A stretch of 40,763 nucleotides of DNA from Gracilimonas sp035704785 (GCF_035704785.1 NZ_DASSWP010000074.1:1-40763); one strand, 5' to 3'. Shown: positions 23,317 to 32,909, counted from the stretch's first letter. Numbers and translations: made by a program. The notes: a model not told the origin generated them from the letters alone.

Positions 23317-24371
23317 TGAAATTGAAGTACACACATAAGAACTTATTATCATTAACTGGATTGGCTGTTTTATGGTTTTTGATCGCTCCTGATCTTTTAG
23401 CTCAAAATGGTGGGTTTGCCGGAGCTTCTACCCGCATGGGTTTTAGCGCGCGAGGTATCGCCATGGGGAATGCAATGAGTGCCGTCACTTCAGAAGGGGC
23501 TTTCCCCTACTATAATCCCGCTCAAACAGCTTTACTATTGGATAGTAAGCAAACGGATCTAACGGTAGGAGCTTTAAAATTTGATCGAGTATTTCAAAGC
23601 ACCAGCATTCAACTGCAGCTTCCTCCTACAGCCGGATTATCATTTAGCATTCTGCGAACCGGGGTGAAAGATATTGACGGGAGAACCCAAAGCGGATACC
23701 CTACCGAACTGTTCGATATTTCTGAATATCAGTTAGCAAGTAATTTTGGTATTCGACTCAGTGAAAAATTTAATGCCGGTATTGGGGTTAAATTCGGCCT
23801 TGCCAACTATCATGAGGAACTGGACAATGCCGTAAGCGTCGGTATCGATCTTGGAGCGCTGTATCATGCAGGAGATCATCTTAATATTGCATTTTCCGTT
23901 AAAGATCTGTTTGCCAGCTATTCCTGGAACGCCGAAAACCTGTATCACTTAGATCAATCGCGCAATGTGGTGAATAACTTCCCCACCCGAATCATCTTTG
24001 GACTGGCTTACCAGGCCGATCAATTTACCCTTTCCGGAGATTTTGAACTCCAGGCCTACACTTCTGAAACTCAAACCCGTAAGGTTTTTGTCTCAAATGG
24101 GACACCCACCACTATTTTCAATACCGAACTTATTAATACAAGTTCAACACAATTACGTCTGGGCGGCTCCTGGAAAACCCACGAACGGTTAACGATAAGA
24201 GCGGGATATCAACTTCCCGAACTCACACAAACTGAGAGCTGGACCTTAAGCAGTGGTTTTTCCATTCATCTTCCCTTCGATACTTTTTCGCCTTCCGTTG
24301 ACTATGCTTTTGTTATGGAGCCATATAGAATTTCTAATATGCATGTATTTTCATTAAGATTGAACCTATGA
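23316..24371 (+). CDS. PorV/UPF0164-like outer-membrane beta-barrel protein
   Basis: A 351-residue outer-membrane protein resembling PorV-type proteins, which in known systems shuttle type IX cargo. After a signal peptide (ending L-L-A-Q-N) come the typical N-terminal F-A-G-A-S-T-R-M-G-F-S-A-R-G-I-A-M-G-N-A and Y-Y-N-P-A-Q-T-A. Repeated amphipathic strands follow, ending in an aromatic-rich strand with a terminal Leu. Start and previous stop overlap in TAATG. PorV itself works with PorU, which is not in this window, so a true secretion role is inference. Confidence 0.75.
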   Translation: MKLKYTHKNLLSLTGLAVLWFLIAPDLLAQNGGFAGASTRMGFSARGIAMGNAMSAVTSEGAFPYYNPAQTALLLDSKQTDLTVGALKFDRVFQSTSIQLQLPPTAGLSFSILRTGVKDIDGRTQSGYPTELFDISEYQLASNFGIRLSEKFNAGIGVKFGLANYHEELDNAVSVGIDLGALYHAGDHLNIAFSVKDLFASYSWNAENLYHLDQSRNVVNNFPTRIIFGLAYQADQFTLSGDFELQAYTSETQTRKVFVSNGTPTTIFNTELINTSSTQLRLGGSWKTHERLTIRAGYQLPELTQTESWTLSSGFSIHLPFDTFSPSVDYAFVMEPYRISNMHVFSLRLNL

Positions 24372-25312
24372 AAACAGGATTAGCCATTTTATTCTTACTG
24401 TTTATCAGCAGCTCTGCTATTGCCCAAAGTTCCGGATTTGCAATGCTAGATATTGCTCCTACCCCTTTCTCTTTATCTAAGGCCGAAGCAACAACCTCAA
24501 TCCCGGACGGTTCTGCATCTATCTACTCCAATCCGGCTTTACTGATCTATAATAAATCATCATCCATTGATCTGAGTTATACATTATGGATCGCAGGTGT
24601 TAATAATATTTTTGGAGGAATTAATTTTATAAATGAACGGCGTGCCATAGCCTTTTCATTTTATTCCTCAGGGGCTGATGACTATCAGCAATACGACCGG
24701 CCGGGACAGTCGAATGGTAATTTCTCAATTCAATATTTATCCATTTCTGCCGCTTATGCTTACGATTTCAACTATTTTTCGTTAGGCGGGGCTATTCAAT
24801 ATCTGAATGAAGAAGTATTTACCTACCAGGCCAATGGATATGCATTCAACTTTGGCATTGCCACCCAGGTATTTGATGAACGGATAAAAGCCGGAGCTTC
24901 TTTAACAAATGTTGGAGAAATGGATCAGCTAAATATCAATTCAACCTCCCTTCCTTCTAATTTAAAGTTTGGACTTTCAGCGGATATCGCTGAATTAACA
25001 GCCCCAAAAAATGATAATCTACCAATTTTAATATCCGCATTTGCTGATTTTATACACCCATTGGAAGATACTTCCGGAAAAGATTTTGCAGGCTACATCT
25101 CTTCAGAGAATTATTTTAATCTTGGGTTAGCTCTTACCATAGCTGAAGTTTTGGAGTTAAGCGGTGGTTATAAAACACAAAATAACGTTCGCCCAATTGC
25201 TTTTGGGGCAGGATTTACTTCAAATGAAATTACTTTTAATTATGCGCTTATTCCTTTTAATACCGGATATGGTACTGTACATTCCATTGGAATTAAGTAT
25301 CAATTTAATTAG
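24368..25312 (+). CDS. PorQ/PorV-like outer-membrane beta-barrel protein
   Basis: A 314-residue exported beta-barrel protein, a distant relative of its neighbour. A signal peptide (ending S-A-I-A-Q-S) leads into S-S-G-F-A-M-L-D-I-A-P, P-D-G-S-A-S-I-Y-S-N-P-A-L-L and strand-rich sequence through Y-Q-F-N. This matches PorQ/PorV-type features. It overlaps the previous gene by 4 bases (ATGA). Tandem PorV-like genes suggest that the propeller protein and the barrels form one secretion or surface module. Confidence 0.72.
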   Translation: MKTGLAILFLLFISSSAIAQSSGFAMLDIAPTPFSLSKAEATTSIPDGSASIYSNPALLIYNKSSSIDLSYTLWIAGVNNIFGGINFINERRAIAFSFYSSGADDYQQYDRPGQSNGNFSIQYLSISAAYAYDFNYFSLGGAIQYLNEEVFTYQANGYAFNFGIATQVFDERIKAGASLTNVGEMDQLNINSTSLPSNLKFGLSADIAELTAPKNDNLPILISAFADFIHPLEDTSGKDFAGYISSENYFNLGLALTIAEVLELSGGYKTQNNVRPIAFGAGFTSNEITFNYALIPFNTGYGTVHSIGIKYQFN

Positions 25313-25320
25313 GGGTATTT

Positions 25321-26328
25321 ATGGAAGCTACCTCTCTTGCGGAGATCTATGCATCGATAAATGAGGAATCAGATACGATTTATGTTGTTCCCTTAATAAG
25401 GCATAGTCATAAAGAAACTGACTATTTGTATCTGCTATATAAGGACTTAATTGATTCTGATAAATATAATATCAAATCGATCAGTGTCTTTAATCATTTC
25501 AAACTACTACCTGGAATTGTCTCCAATAAAAATGCCATTCTTCACTACCATTGGCTGGAATTTCAGACTTTCAAATCTCTTTTAGGAATGCCCTGGAAAA
25601 TGATATGCATATACCTTTTCCAAAAGCTTGGTGGTCATATTGTATGGACTCTTCATAATGAATTTCCTCATGATCAAAAATACTTGAACCTGCACAGTTT
25701 TTTGCATAAGAAAATGTCTCAATGGGCCGATATATTACATGTTCACTGTAATACTGCTAAAATAAAAATGAGCTCGAGACTGAAAGCACCTAAAGAAAAA
25801 TTCAGATTGATTCCCCATCCTGAATTTCCTGCTTCCCCCCTGCCAAAAGAAGACGCTATAAGCCATTTAAGTGATCATTACGAAACCCGCTTAATCTCCG
25901 ACGTCCCTACCGTTCTTATGTTTGGCAACATAAGTCAATACAAGCAAATGAATGAAGTAGCTGAAATTATAACTGCGTTACCTGAAGAATGTAATCTTGT
26001 TATAGCCGGCCCGGTAAAGAAAGGTCATATGAAACTCTATGAAGAATTAAGGAAAAAGGATAAGGATAGTGACAGGATCCAGCTCATTCCAAATTTCATA
26101 CCCGAAAGCCATGTATCCTGGTTTTACTCGGCTGCCGATATTTGTGTATACAATTACAGAGAAATTTTATCATCTGGAAGTTATCACTTAGCCAAAGCGT
26201 ACAATAAAACTATAATAGCCCCTAATATGGGCTGTCTTTCTGAAGAAAGTGATGTACCAAATGTCTTTCTTTTTAATGATCCAATTGAACTAAATACATT
26301 ATTGAAAGAACAATTAACAGCCTTTTAA
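25321..26328 (+). CDS. glycosyltransferase (GT4-like)
   Basis: A 335-residue GT-B glycosyltransferase, probably acting on a polysaccharide or lipid-linked glycan at the inner membrane face. The N-terminal domain has I-L-H-Y-H-W-L-E-F and V-W-T-L-H-N-E-F, features seen in GT4 and GumK-like enzymes. The C-terminal domain has V-L-M-F-G-N-I-S-Q-Y-K-Q and A-D-I-C-V-Y-N-Y-R-E-I-L-S-S-G-S-Y-H-L-A, the usual nucleotide-sugar loop. Sugar and acceptor cannot be told. The ATG follows an AGGGG site 5-9 bases upstream, and the flippase starts directly after the stop. Confidence 0.82.
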   Translation: MEATSLAEIYASINEESDTIYVVPLIRHSHKETDYLYLLYKDLIDSDKYNIKSISVFNHFKLLPGIVSNKNAILHYHWLEFQTFKSLLGMPWKMICIYLFQKLGGHIVWTLHNEFPHDQKYLNLHSFLHKKMSQWADILHVHCNTAKIKMSSRLKAPKEKFRLIPHPEFPASPLPKEDAISHLSDHYETRLISDVPTVLMFGNISQYKQMNEVAEIITALPEECNLVIAGPVKKGHMKLYEELRKKDKDSDRIQLIPNFIPESHVSWFYSAADICVYNYREILSSGSYHLAKAYNKTIIAPNMGCLSEESDVPNVFLFNDPIELNTLLKEQLTAF

Positions 26329-27732
26329 ATGACTAAACTTAAAGAAAAGGCTTTTTGGATCATCTCCGGTGATATCGCGGGACGGGGGCTTGCTTTTCTT
26401 ACCTCTGTTTATCTCGCAAGAACGCTTGGTTCTGAGTTTTACGGACTTATTACCGTCGCTATTTCAATTCTTGGATACGCTACCTGGTTTTCAGATCTCG
26501 GACTAAATAATGTTGGTACCCGGGAAACGGCTAAAGAGCCCTCAAAGCGAATTTACAGGGTCCTTGAAGTTTTTAGGATGAAATTACTCCTGGGTGTTAT
26601 AGTTCTGATTCTTTCCACCTTTTTTATATCTATGATTGACACCGGGGAGATAGAAAAGCAGGTAATATTAGGTTATTTATATTCTCTGATTCCCTATATG
26701 GCATTACTGGATTGGTTTTATGCCGGCAAGCAAGAGTTTGGCAAAATAGCCGCTTCAAAAGTCCTTAATGGTCTTGCTTATTTCCTGCTTGTATTTTTAA
26801 TGGTTCAAAGTTCAGAAGATGTTACCATCGTTCCTGTTCTCTACACAACAGGTATTTCAATTTCAGCACTTACACTTGGTACCTTTGCACTAAAAGATAA
26901 GCCCTTTTCACTGCCTTCCCGGGGAAATCAGATATATCCTGATCTACTTAAGACAAGCTCCATTTTAGGATTGGGGCAGTTTTTTGCTCAAGTTGTTCAC
27001 CTTTTGCCACCCCTGTTAGTTGGCGGTCTTATCTCATTTCATCAAGCAGGTATATATGGTGTGGCTTTTCGAATAGTTATCATTGCCATGATGATAGATC
27101 GTGTTTTCGTGAACCTATTACTCCCGAATTTAGCTTCAATTTGGAGTAAAAATCGTTCTTTAGCATTCGCCAGAGTAGGTAGCGTATATCAAGTTGTCTC
27201 TACCGGTGGTGCTCTTATAGCTATGGTAACGGCAATAGGTGCAGAGCAAATTATTCAATTGCTTTACGGCTCCGAATATGCAGACAGTGTTATCATACTT
27301 CAAATTCTATCTGTTATGATAGCCGTTACTTTTATAAACAGCTTGTTTTCATTCGGACTTGTGGCCACAAATAAAGATAAAGAGTATTTCCTAGCTACTT
27401 GTTTTGGAGGTACAATATCGGCAGTTATTATTTTCAGTTTTGCGGCACTTGGTAATACAGTTTTGGTTGCCTATTCAGTTTCATTGGCAGAAATTATAAT
27501 CACTCTTTTCACCTACTTCTGGTTTAGGAGAGTGATTCCTTCAAGTTATATAAAACCACTATTGGTAAGTTATCCTACAGCAATACTATTATTCTATCTC
27601 TCCACCCTTAGTCCCCTCGATCCTCTTTTAAATGCATTTTTAGCAGCAATTATATATTTATTGATCATTCTAAAGTCAGGCATACTTAAAACAGAACAAA
27701 TTGAATGGGTAAAAACTAAGTTGGGGCAATGA
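26329..27732 (+). CDS. Wzx-type oligosaccharide flippase
   Basis: A 467-residue inner-membrane protein of the MOP (polysaccharide transporter) superfamily that would move lipid-linked sugar across the membrane. About 12-14 hydrophobic segments are visible. The N-terminal I-S-G-D-I-A-G-R-G-L-A-F-L-T-S-V-Y-L-A-R-T-L-G-S-E-x-Y-G is a classic start of this family. It begins directly after the glycosyltransferase stop, so the two form a glycan-export pair. A short coupled open frame (27729-27812; ATGA overlap) follows, perhaps a remnant. Confidence 0.9.
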   Translation: MTKLKEKAFWIISGDIAGRGLAFLTSVYLARTLGSEFYGLITVAISILGYATWFSDLGLNNVGTRETAKEPSKRIYRVLEVFRMKLLLGVIVLILSTFFISMIDTGEIEKQVILGYLYSLIPYMALLDWFYAGKQEFGKIAASKVLNGLAYFLLVFLMVQSSEDVTIVPVLYTTGISISALTLGTFALKDKPFSLPSRGNQIYPDLLKTSSILGLGQFFAQVVHLLPPLLVGGLISFHQAGIYGVAFRIVIIAMMIDRVFVNLLLPNLASIWSKNRSLAFARVGSVYQVVSTGGALIAMVTAIGAEQIIQLLYGSEYADSVIILQILSVMIAVTFINSLFSFGLVATNKDKEYFLATCFGGTISAVIIFSFAALGNTVLVAYSVSLAEIIITLFTYFWFRRVIPSSYIKPLLVSYPTAILLFYLSTLSPLDPLLNAFLAAIIYLLIILKSGILKTEQIEWVKTKLGQ

Positions 27733-27942
27733 ATCAAAGGCTGTGCATAGGAATACAAAATCTTACTTCTGAATTGGAGAAACTCCTAAATGAGATTCCG
27801 TATCAGCAATAGATACTGAAAAAATAGCAACCAGAGCAAAAACACTTTTAAAAATCAGGTAGTGATTCTTCCCACTCAGCTATATTTGGCCATGGTGCTG
27901 CAACAATAACAATTAAAGAAATCTTGAGAGATCAGCTGTAAT
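27729..27942 (+). pseudogene. possible remnant of a sugar-nucleotide epimerase
   Basis: The 199-base gap before pssA looks decayed. An ORF of 27 codons overlaps the flippase stop (ATGA) and stops at 27810-27812. Another frame gives I-D-T-E-K-I-A-T-R-A-K-T-L-L-K (about 27807-27855), and a third ends I-F-G-H-G-A-A-T-I-T-I-K-E-I-L (about 27890-27930). The last two blocks recall the C-terminus of UDP-GlcNAc 2-epimerases (a D-x-E-x-I...L-L stretch, then G-x-G-x-A...I). The region's 3' end overlaps pssA. The resemblance is weak; it may be non-coding. Confidence 0.3.
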
Positions 27943-28762
27943 CCTGAAACTCATCTACCCCTTCAGGACCATAATCATCAGTGAAAAACTGAATCGCTCC
28001 TATTGTAACGCCCTTCAGAATAAAAATGATAAACACTGCCATTAAACCAAATTCTTTAAATGCCAGGATCAATACAAGATATACAAGGAATAAGATGAAC
28101 CTTCCTTTTTCTTCACGAATGGTTTTACGGTCGAAACGCGGGATTTTATCGAATGGTAACGTACTGACCATTAAAAATGAAATGACCACAATGAGGGGTA
28201 TTAAGGCAGAGTTCACTCCATTCTCCAAAAAAGAAAAGATCTCCAATGAATCCCTGAATGTCAGGAAAAAGGCACCCAAAATAATAGCTTGAGCCGGTAT
28301 GGGAAGTCCAATAAAAAAATCCTTAGATGGTTGTAATCTGGCGTTCACGTTGAAACGGGCTAATCTTACCGCGCCGCACAAAGGAGGCAATGCACTTACG
28401 ATGATCCCGACAAATCCCAGTTCATGTAATGTCCAGGTATAGATCAAAAAGCCTGGCGCAACACCAAAGGAAACCATATCACTAATGGAATCTAATTCTA
28501 TACCAAAATCACTTGTAGCATCTGCAAGACGAGCCATTAATCCATCAAAAACATCAAACAATCCAGCTAAAGCAATTAGCCAGGCTGCCCTTACGAAATC
28601 ACCGTCTGATACTGATATTATAGCCAAAAACCCACTGAATAGATTCATCAGTGTGAAAAAACTGGGCACAGCGATCCTCTTATTTACCGGGGGCTTGGTT
28701 TCTTTACGCCGCTTTTGACGCTGCTTAAATGAGTGATATTTCTTTTGAATGGGATATTTCAT
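27932..28762 (-). CDS. pssA: CDP-diacylglycerol-serine O-phosphatidyltransferase
   Basis: Makes phosphatidylserine from CDP-diacylglycerol and serine at the inner membrane. The 276-residue multi-pass protein carries the CDP-alcohol phosphotransferase motif D-G-x2-A-R-x8-G-x3-D-x3-D (Asp 73, Gly 74, Asp 91, Asp 95). The N-terminus is basic (R-Q-K-R-R-K) before the first membrane segment. It overlaps psd by 4 bases, and this pair completes phosphatidylethanolamine synthesis. Confidence 0.94.
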   Translation of the reverse strand: MKYPIQKKYHSFKQRQKRRKETKPPVNKRIAVPSFFTLMNLFSGFLAIISVSDGDFVRAAWLIALAGLFDVFDGLMARLADATSDFGIELDSISDMVSFGVAPGFLIYTWTLHELGFVGIIVSALPPLCGAVRLARFNVNARLQPSKDFFIGLPIPAQAIILGAFFLTFRDSLEIFSFLENGVNSALIPLIVVISFLMVSTLPFDKIPRFDRKTIREEKGRFILFLVYLVLILAFKEFGLMAVFIIFILKGVTIGAIQFFTDDYGPEGVDEFQDYS

Positions 28763-29412
28763 GCGATAATTACTCCGATCACTGATTCTCCTGCCACCGT
28801 TTTGTCACCGGGCTTAACTTTGATTTCGACATTTCCGGGAACTACAACATCCATTCGAGAGCCAAACTTCATGATACCAAAACGTTCACCGGCTTTGAGC
28901 GCATCCCCTTCTTGGATATTATACACGATGCGGCGAGCCAAAAAACCGGTGATCTGCCGGAAAAATATTTTTGTATTTGATGGGTGAAGAACTCCAAAAT
29001 CAGCTCTTTCATTTAGCTCAGAAGCATGTTCTGTCCATGCCATAAGATATTCTCCGGGATGATATTTCACATACTCAAGAGAACCTGAAACCGGATTTCT
29101 ATTTACATGAACATTAAGCGGAGAAAGAAAAATACTGATCTGAGTGGCTTTACCCTTTATATAAACCGGCTCCACTATTTCTTTCACAAAAACAACTTTC
29201 CCATCAGCCGGGGAAACAATAAGTTCATCTGCATCAGGGATATTCCGATCGGGATCACGGAAGAAAAAGATGGTCAGACCGGTTAGCACAACCATTGCTA
29301 AAACTAGAACATATCTAAACCAGTGCTCCAGAAAATAGAAGGCAAATCCACATACCAGAACTGTGACCAAAAAAACTAATGCTATGGTAGAATATCCGTC
29401 TCTTGCAATCAT
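28759..29412 (-). CDS. psd: phosphatidylserine decarboxylase
   Basis: Converts phosphatidylserine to phosphatidylethanolamine. The 217-residue protein is the short bacterial form. Two membrane segments occupy about 10-50, then P-A-D-G-K-V-V and L-S-P-L-N-V-H-V-N-R-N-P, and the self-cleavage motif K-F-G-S-R-M-D-V with the Ser at 185 that becomes the pyruvoyl group. The start follows the rseP stop by 1 base, and pssA overlaps the 3' end by 4 bases. Confidence 0.94.
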   Translation of the reverse strand: MIARDGYSTIALVFLVTVLVCGFAFYFLEHWFRYVLVLAMVVLTGLTIFFFRDPDRNIPDADELIVSPADGKVVFVKEIVEPVYIKGKATQISIFLSPLNVHVNRNPVSGSLEYVKYHPGEYLMAWTEHASELNERADFGVLHPSNTKIFFRQITGFLARRIVYNIQEGDALKAGERFGIMKFGSRMDVVVPGNVEIKVKPGDKTVAGESVIGVIIA

Positions 29413-29413
29413 C

Positions 29414-30754
29414 TTAAAGCCCGAAGTATCTGAATGCGTCGTTGAACATTACAAAGATAAATAACCCGATCATGAGGAAGAAACCAATCTGTTGGGCAAC
29501 CATTCGTACTTTTTCTGAAGGTTCGCGTCGGGTAATACCTTCATAAAGAAGGAATACCAAATGACCACCATCAAGTATCGGTATGGGGAGAATATTTAAG
29601 ATCGCGAGTGTTATACTTAACAAGGCCGTTATATTCCAAAACCCTATCCAACCTGCCTGATCTGTTGCGTCCTTGGTTATATTTGCAATGGCAATGGGAC
29701 CTCCAAGATTTTGAGTTACAGAGATATCGCCTGTGATCATTCGCGTAAAACCTTGTAAGATCCCAACCGTTTGCTCCATGGTTTGATTATAGCCTTCCGC
29801 TATTGATTCAAAGAAGCCATAATCAATAGTCTCCAACCCTAAATTATGCAATTGAGGCCGTGCAATTCCAATTGTTCGGGTTTCAGGATTAGGAGTAATG
29901 GAAGCATAGAAAAGAGAATCTTCCCGTTGAACTCCAAAGTTAATTGCGGTATCAGCGGTTTGTATAATTTCTACCAACTGCAACCAGTACAAAACCGTAT
30001 CCCCATTTGCAGATACAATTTGATCTCCAGCTTCTAATCCGGCTTCGGAAGCGGGTTGTCCGGCAGGTACTGATGCAATTTTACTTGGAATCATATAACC
30101 TATATCCAAAAATCCACGGGTTTGAAGGCTATCCAAATAATTTGAACTAACAGGAATATTTACACGCTGACCATCGCGAATCACAGTATAATTCAGATCA
30201 TCTACAGTAATCTCTGATGCAGAGACTAATTCATTAAAATAGACGACTTCTTCTCCGTTTACACCAATTACTTTATCTCCGGTTTCAAAGCCAATTTCAT
30301 TTAAAATGGAACTTTCAGGGACGTATATTCCGGCTGTTTCCTGAATAGGTAATACAGCTTTTCCATTAGTGTACGTCATACCAAAGTAAATAAAGAATGC
30401 CAGGATCATATTAAAGATCACTCCTGCAGTAATTGTGATAATGCGCTGCCAAACCGGTTTGCTCCTGTATTCCCATTCTTCAGGTTCTTTATCGAGGTGT
30501 TCGGTATCCATGCTTTCATCTATCATCCCCGATATCTTAACATATCCGCCTAATGGGGTAGCTCCGATGCAGTAATCGGTGTCTCCTTTTTGAAAGCCCC
30601 AAACACGTGGTGGAAATCCAATGGAAAAACGCTCCACTCTCATTCCAAACCATTTGGCGGCTAAAAAGTGTCCGAGTTCATGCACAAAAACGAGGATCAT
30701 TAAAGCCCCGCCAAATATCAGAAGTGTATTTAATAAATTTAAAAACCAGTCCAT
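29414..30754 (-). CDS. rseP: site-2 intramembrane zinc protease RseP
   Basis: Intramembrane metalloprotease that in other bacteria cleaves anti-sigma factors and signal peptides. Residues 25-29 are H-E-L-G-H (zinc ligands), and the second ligand motif is L-P-I-P-I-L-D-G-G-H near 390. Two PDZ-type regions lie between (about 120-210 and 210-300; N-E-I-G-F-E-T-G-D-K-V and A-G-L-E-A-G-D-Q-I-V). Length 446 is typical. It sits 5 bases after dxr and 1 base before psd, a common dxr-rseP order. Confidence 0.94.
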   Translation of the reverse strand: MDWFLNLLNTLLIFGGALMILVFVHELGHFLAAKWFGMRVERFSIGFPPRVWGFQKGDTDYCIGATPLGGYVKISGMIDESMDTEHLDKEPEEWEYRSKPVWQRIITITAGVIFNMILAFFIYFGMTYTNGKAVLPIQETAGIYVPESSILNEIGFETGDKVIGVNGEEVVYFNELVSASEITVDDLNYTVIRDGQRVNIPVSSNYLDSLQTRGFLDIGYMIPSKIASVPAGQPASEAGLEAGDQIVSANGDTVLYWLQLVEIIQTADTAINFGVQREDSLFYASITPNPETRTIGIARPQLHNLGLETIDYGFFESIAEGYNQTMEQTVGILQGFTRMITGDISVTQNLGGPIAIANITKDATDQAGWIGFWNITALLSITLAILNILPIPILDGGHLVFLLYEGITRREPSEKVRMVAQQIGFFLMIGLFIFVMFNDAFRYFGL

Positions 30755-30759
30755 GTAAA

Positions 30760-31908
30760 TTATTTAGTAATTGATTTTGCGTAGTTACGAGTCTCTTTGT
30801 CTATTTCTTTTAGCGTCTCCGGGTTCAAACTATCATTCCAATCAATGTTAGCCAAACTTTTTTCAACAATTTCAGGGATATGAATATAACCAATTTCTTT
30901 ATTCAAAAATCGTTGAACAGCCACTTCGTTTGCCGCATTTAAAATAGCAGGCGCGTACCCTCCTTTTTCAATGCTCTCCATAGCTAACCTGACACATGGA
31001 AACTTATCATAATCAACGGGTTCGAAGGTAAGATTTTGAACGTCATTCCAATCCATTCTTGGAGTATCCAGCTGTAATCTTTTGGGATACGTTAAAGCAT
31101 AGATTATAGGAACTTTCATGTCCGGTAAACCGAGCTGTGCTTTGCTTGATCCGTCTATAAAAGTGATTATGGAATGAATGATACTCTGAGGATGAATGAC
31201 CGGTTGAATTTTGTGTACGGGAATGTCAAACAACCAGTGTGCTTCGATGATCTCCAGGCCTTTGTTCATCATGGTTGAGGAGTCAATGGTTATCTTAGCT
31301 CCCATATTCCAGTTGGGATGATTAAGCGCCTGCTCTACAGTAACTTCCTTCATCTGCTGTTTTGTGAAGGTGCGAAATGGACCACCGCTGGCTGTAATAA
31401 TGATCTTCTCGATATCATCAAGGGATTCACCGGCAAGGCATTGAAGCATGGCGCTGTGTTCAGAGTCAACGGGAATGAGTTCCGCATCCGATCTTTTAAG
31501 CTCTTCTGTGATGATCTCTCCCCCAACCACCAACGATTCCTTATTGGCCAGTGCGATCCTCTTGCCGGCCTGAACGGCTCTTAAGGTTGAGTCAAACCCT
31601 GCGTAGCCAACCAAAGCATTTAGCACGGTATCTACATTCTTGAGTGAAGCTAAGTCAGATAAATGTTCACTTCCGCTTAAAACTTTGGTTTCCGTACATT
31701 CTTTTTCTAAGTCCTTTGTATGACTTTCATTTACAATAAGTGTGTATTCCGGATTGAATTCCCTGACCTGCTCTGCCAATAATTTCCAGTTGGAATTTGC
31801 AGATAAAGCAATGACTTCAAATTTCTCAGGATGCTGCCGAACGATATCAAGTGTTTGGGTCCCAATGGATCCGGTTGATCCAAGAATAGCCAGTTTTTGT
31901 TTCTTCAA
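30760..31908 (-). CDS. dxr: 1-deoxy-D-xylulose 5-phosphate reductoisomerase
   Basis: Second enzyme of the MEP isoprenoid pathway. The 382-residue protein has the NADPH loop G-S-T-G-S-I-G-T-Q-T-L-D-I-V, L-A-N-K-E-S-L-V, D-S-E-H-S-A, A-S-G-G-P-F and N-H-P-N-W-N-M-G-A-K-I-T-I-D-S-S-T-M-M-N. The start is TTG at 31908: an in-frame TAA lies 8 codons upstream with no ATG or GTG between, and the conserved N-terminus begins immediately. It heads the dxr-rseP-psd-pssA group. Confidence 0.95.
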   Translation of the reverse strand: MKKQKLAILGSTGSIGTQTLDIVRQHPEKFEVIALSANSNWKLLAEQVREFNPEYTLIVNESHTKDLEKECTETKVLSGSEHLSDLASLKNVDTVLNALVGYAGFDSTLRAVQAGKRIALANKESLVVGGEIITEELKRSDAELIPVDSEHSAMLQCLAGESLDDIEKIIITASGGPFRTFTKQQMKEVTVEQALNHPNWNMGAKITIDSSTMMNKGLEIIEAHWLFDIPVHKIQPVIHPQSIIHSIITFIDGSSKAQLGLPDMKVPIIYALTYPKRLQLDTPRMDWNDVQNLTFEPVDYDKFPCVRLAMESIEKGGYAPAILNAANEVAVQRFLNKEIGYIHIPEIVEKSLANIDWNDSLNPETLKEIDKETRNYAKSITK

Positions 31909-32009
31909 ATGTTTCTTTCTTTTGCTTCTTTAGAATATTGTACTCAATTTTAAATTTGGTAACCGTAAAACCATAAGTCAAGATAAGTGATTCCAAATTA
32001 AGTAGTTTT

Positions 32010-32909
32010 TCAAAATCCCATCTCTTTAGCCACTTCATACATTTGAGCATGAGCAACTACCGTTTGCTCTAAAGTCGGTGCATAACCCCCGGAAAGTAAC
32101 AAAACTAACGGATAGTCTTTTTGTTTGAAATGTTCGACCACAATACGGTCCCTTTCCCGAAGTCCGGATAAAGTCAACGAAAGCCTCCCAAAATGATCTG
32201 TTTCCAGCGGATCAATACCTCCTAAATAAAACACCAGATCAGCCTTGAATTCAGATTCGATCTTCTGCAAAGCTGAGATCAATGTTTTATGATACACCTC
32301 GTCCCCTGTTTTATCCGGTAAGCCAACATCAAGGTCTGATGGCGGTTTTTTGAACGGATAATTCTTCTCCCCGTGTATCGAAAAAGTAAATACATTTGGA
32401 TCGTCCCGAAATATATAGGCTGTTCCATTACCCTGATGGACATCACAATCTACCACCAAAACTCGATTCACCCACATCGATTGCTGCAAAACCTTAATGG
32501 CCACGGCTACATCATTATAAACACAAAACCCTTCTCCATGATCAGGCATAGAATGATGTGTGCCACCTGCCAGGTTTCCGGCTAATCCATCCTCTAAGGC
32601 CATCATTCCGGCATTTATAGTGCCCTGAACCGCTAGCCGGGAACGAATGGCCAAAGACTTACTCCAGGGGAGCCCCATTCTTCGAATCTCTTTTTTATCC
32701 AGTTCACCGGTCCATACAGCTTTTGCATATCGTTCAGTGTGAGCCGTAATGAGGTTAGAGAAATCTACAAGGGAAGGTTCCACGACTTCGCTTTCCTTAA
32801 CTATTCCTTTATCAATTAAGTAAGAATGGAGCCCGCTGAATTTCCGCATTGGGAAGATGTGGTTGTCGGGGATATCGGCGACATAGCCTGGGCTGTAGCT
32901 GACTCTCAA
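32010..32909 (-). CDS. histone deacetylase-family (AcuC-like) amidohydrolase
   Basis: A 299-residue member of the zinc-dependent arginase/deacetylase fold. The catalytic elements are G-G-T-H-H-S (His 118-119), D-C-D-V-H-Q-G-N-G-T-A (zinc ligands Asp 156, His 158) and G-G-I-D-P-L-E-T-D-H-F-G-R-L. In bacteria these act on acetyl-lysine, polyamines or other amides; the substrate is unknown. The start is TTG at 32909, with AAAGAG about 8 bases upstream; the frame is closed upstream by the TAA of the YfiH gene, and no ATG or GTG gives the family's V-x-Y-S-P-x-Y start. Confidence 0.9.
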   Translation of the reverse strand: MRVSYSPGYVADIPDNHIFPMRKFSGLHSYLIDKGIVKESEVVEPSLVDFSNLITAHTERYAKAVWTGELDKKEIRRMGLPWSKSLAIRSRLAVQGTINAGMMALEDGLAGNLAGGTHHSMPDHGEGFCVYNDVAVAIKVLQQSMWVNRVLVVDCDVHQGNGTAYIFRDDPNVFTFSIHGEKNYPFKKPPSDLDVGLPDKTGDEVYHKTLISALQKIESEFKADLVFYLGGIDPLETDHFGRLSLTLSGLRERDRIVVEHFKQKDYPLVLLLSGGYAPTLEQTVVAHAQMYEVAKEMGF

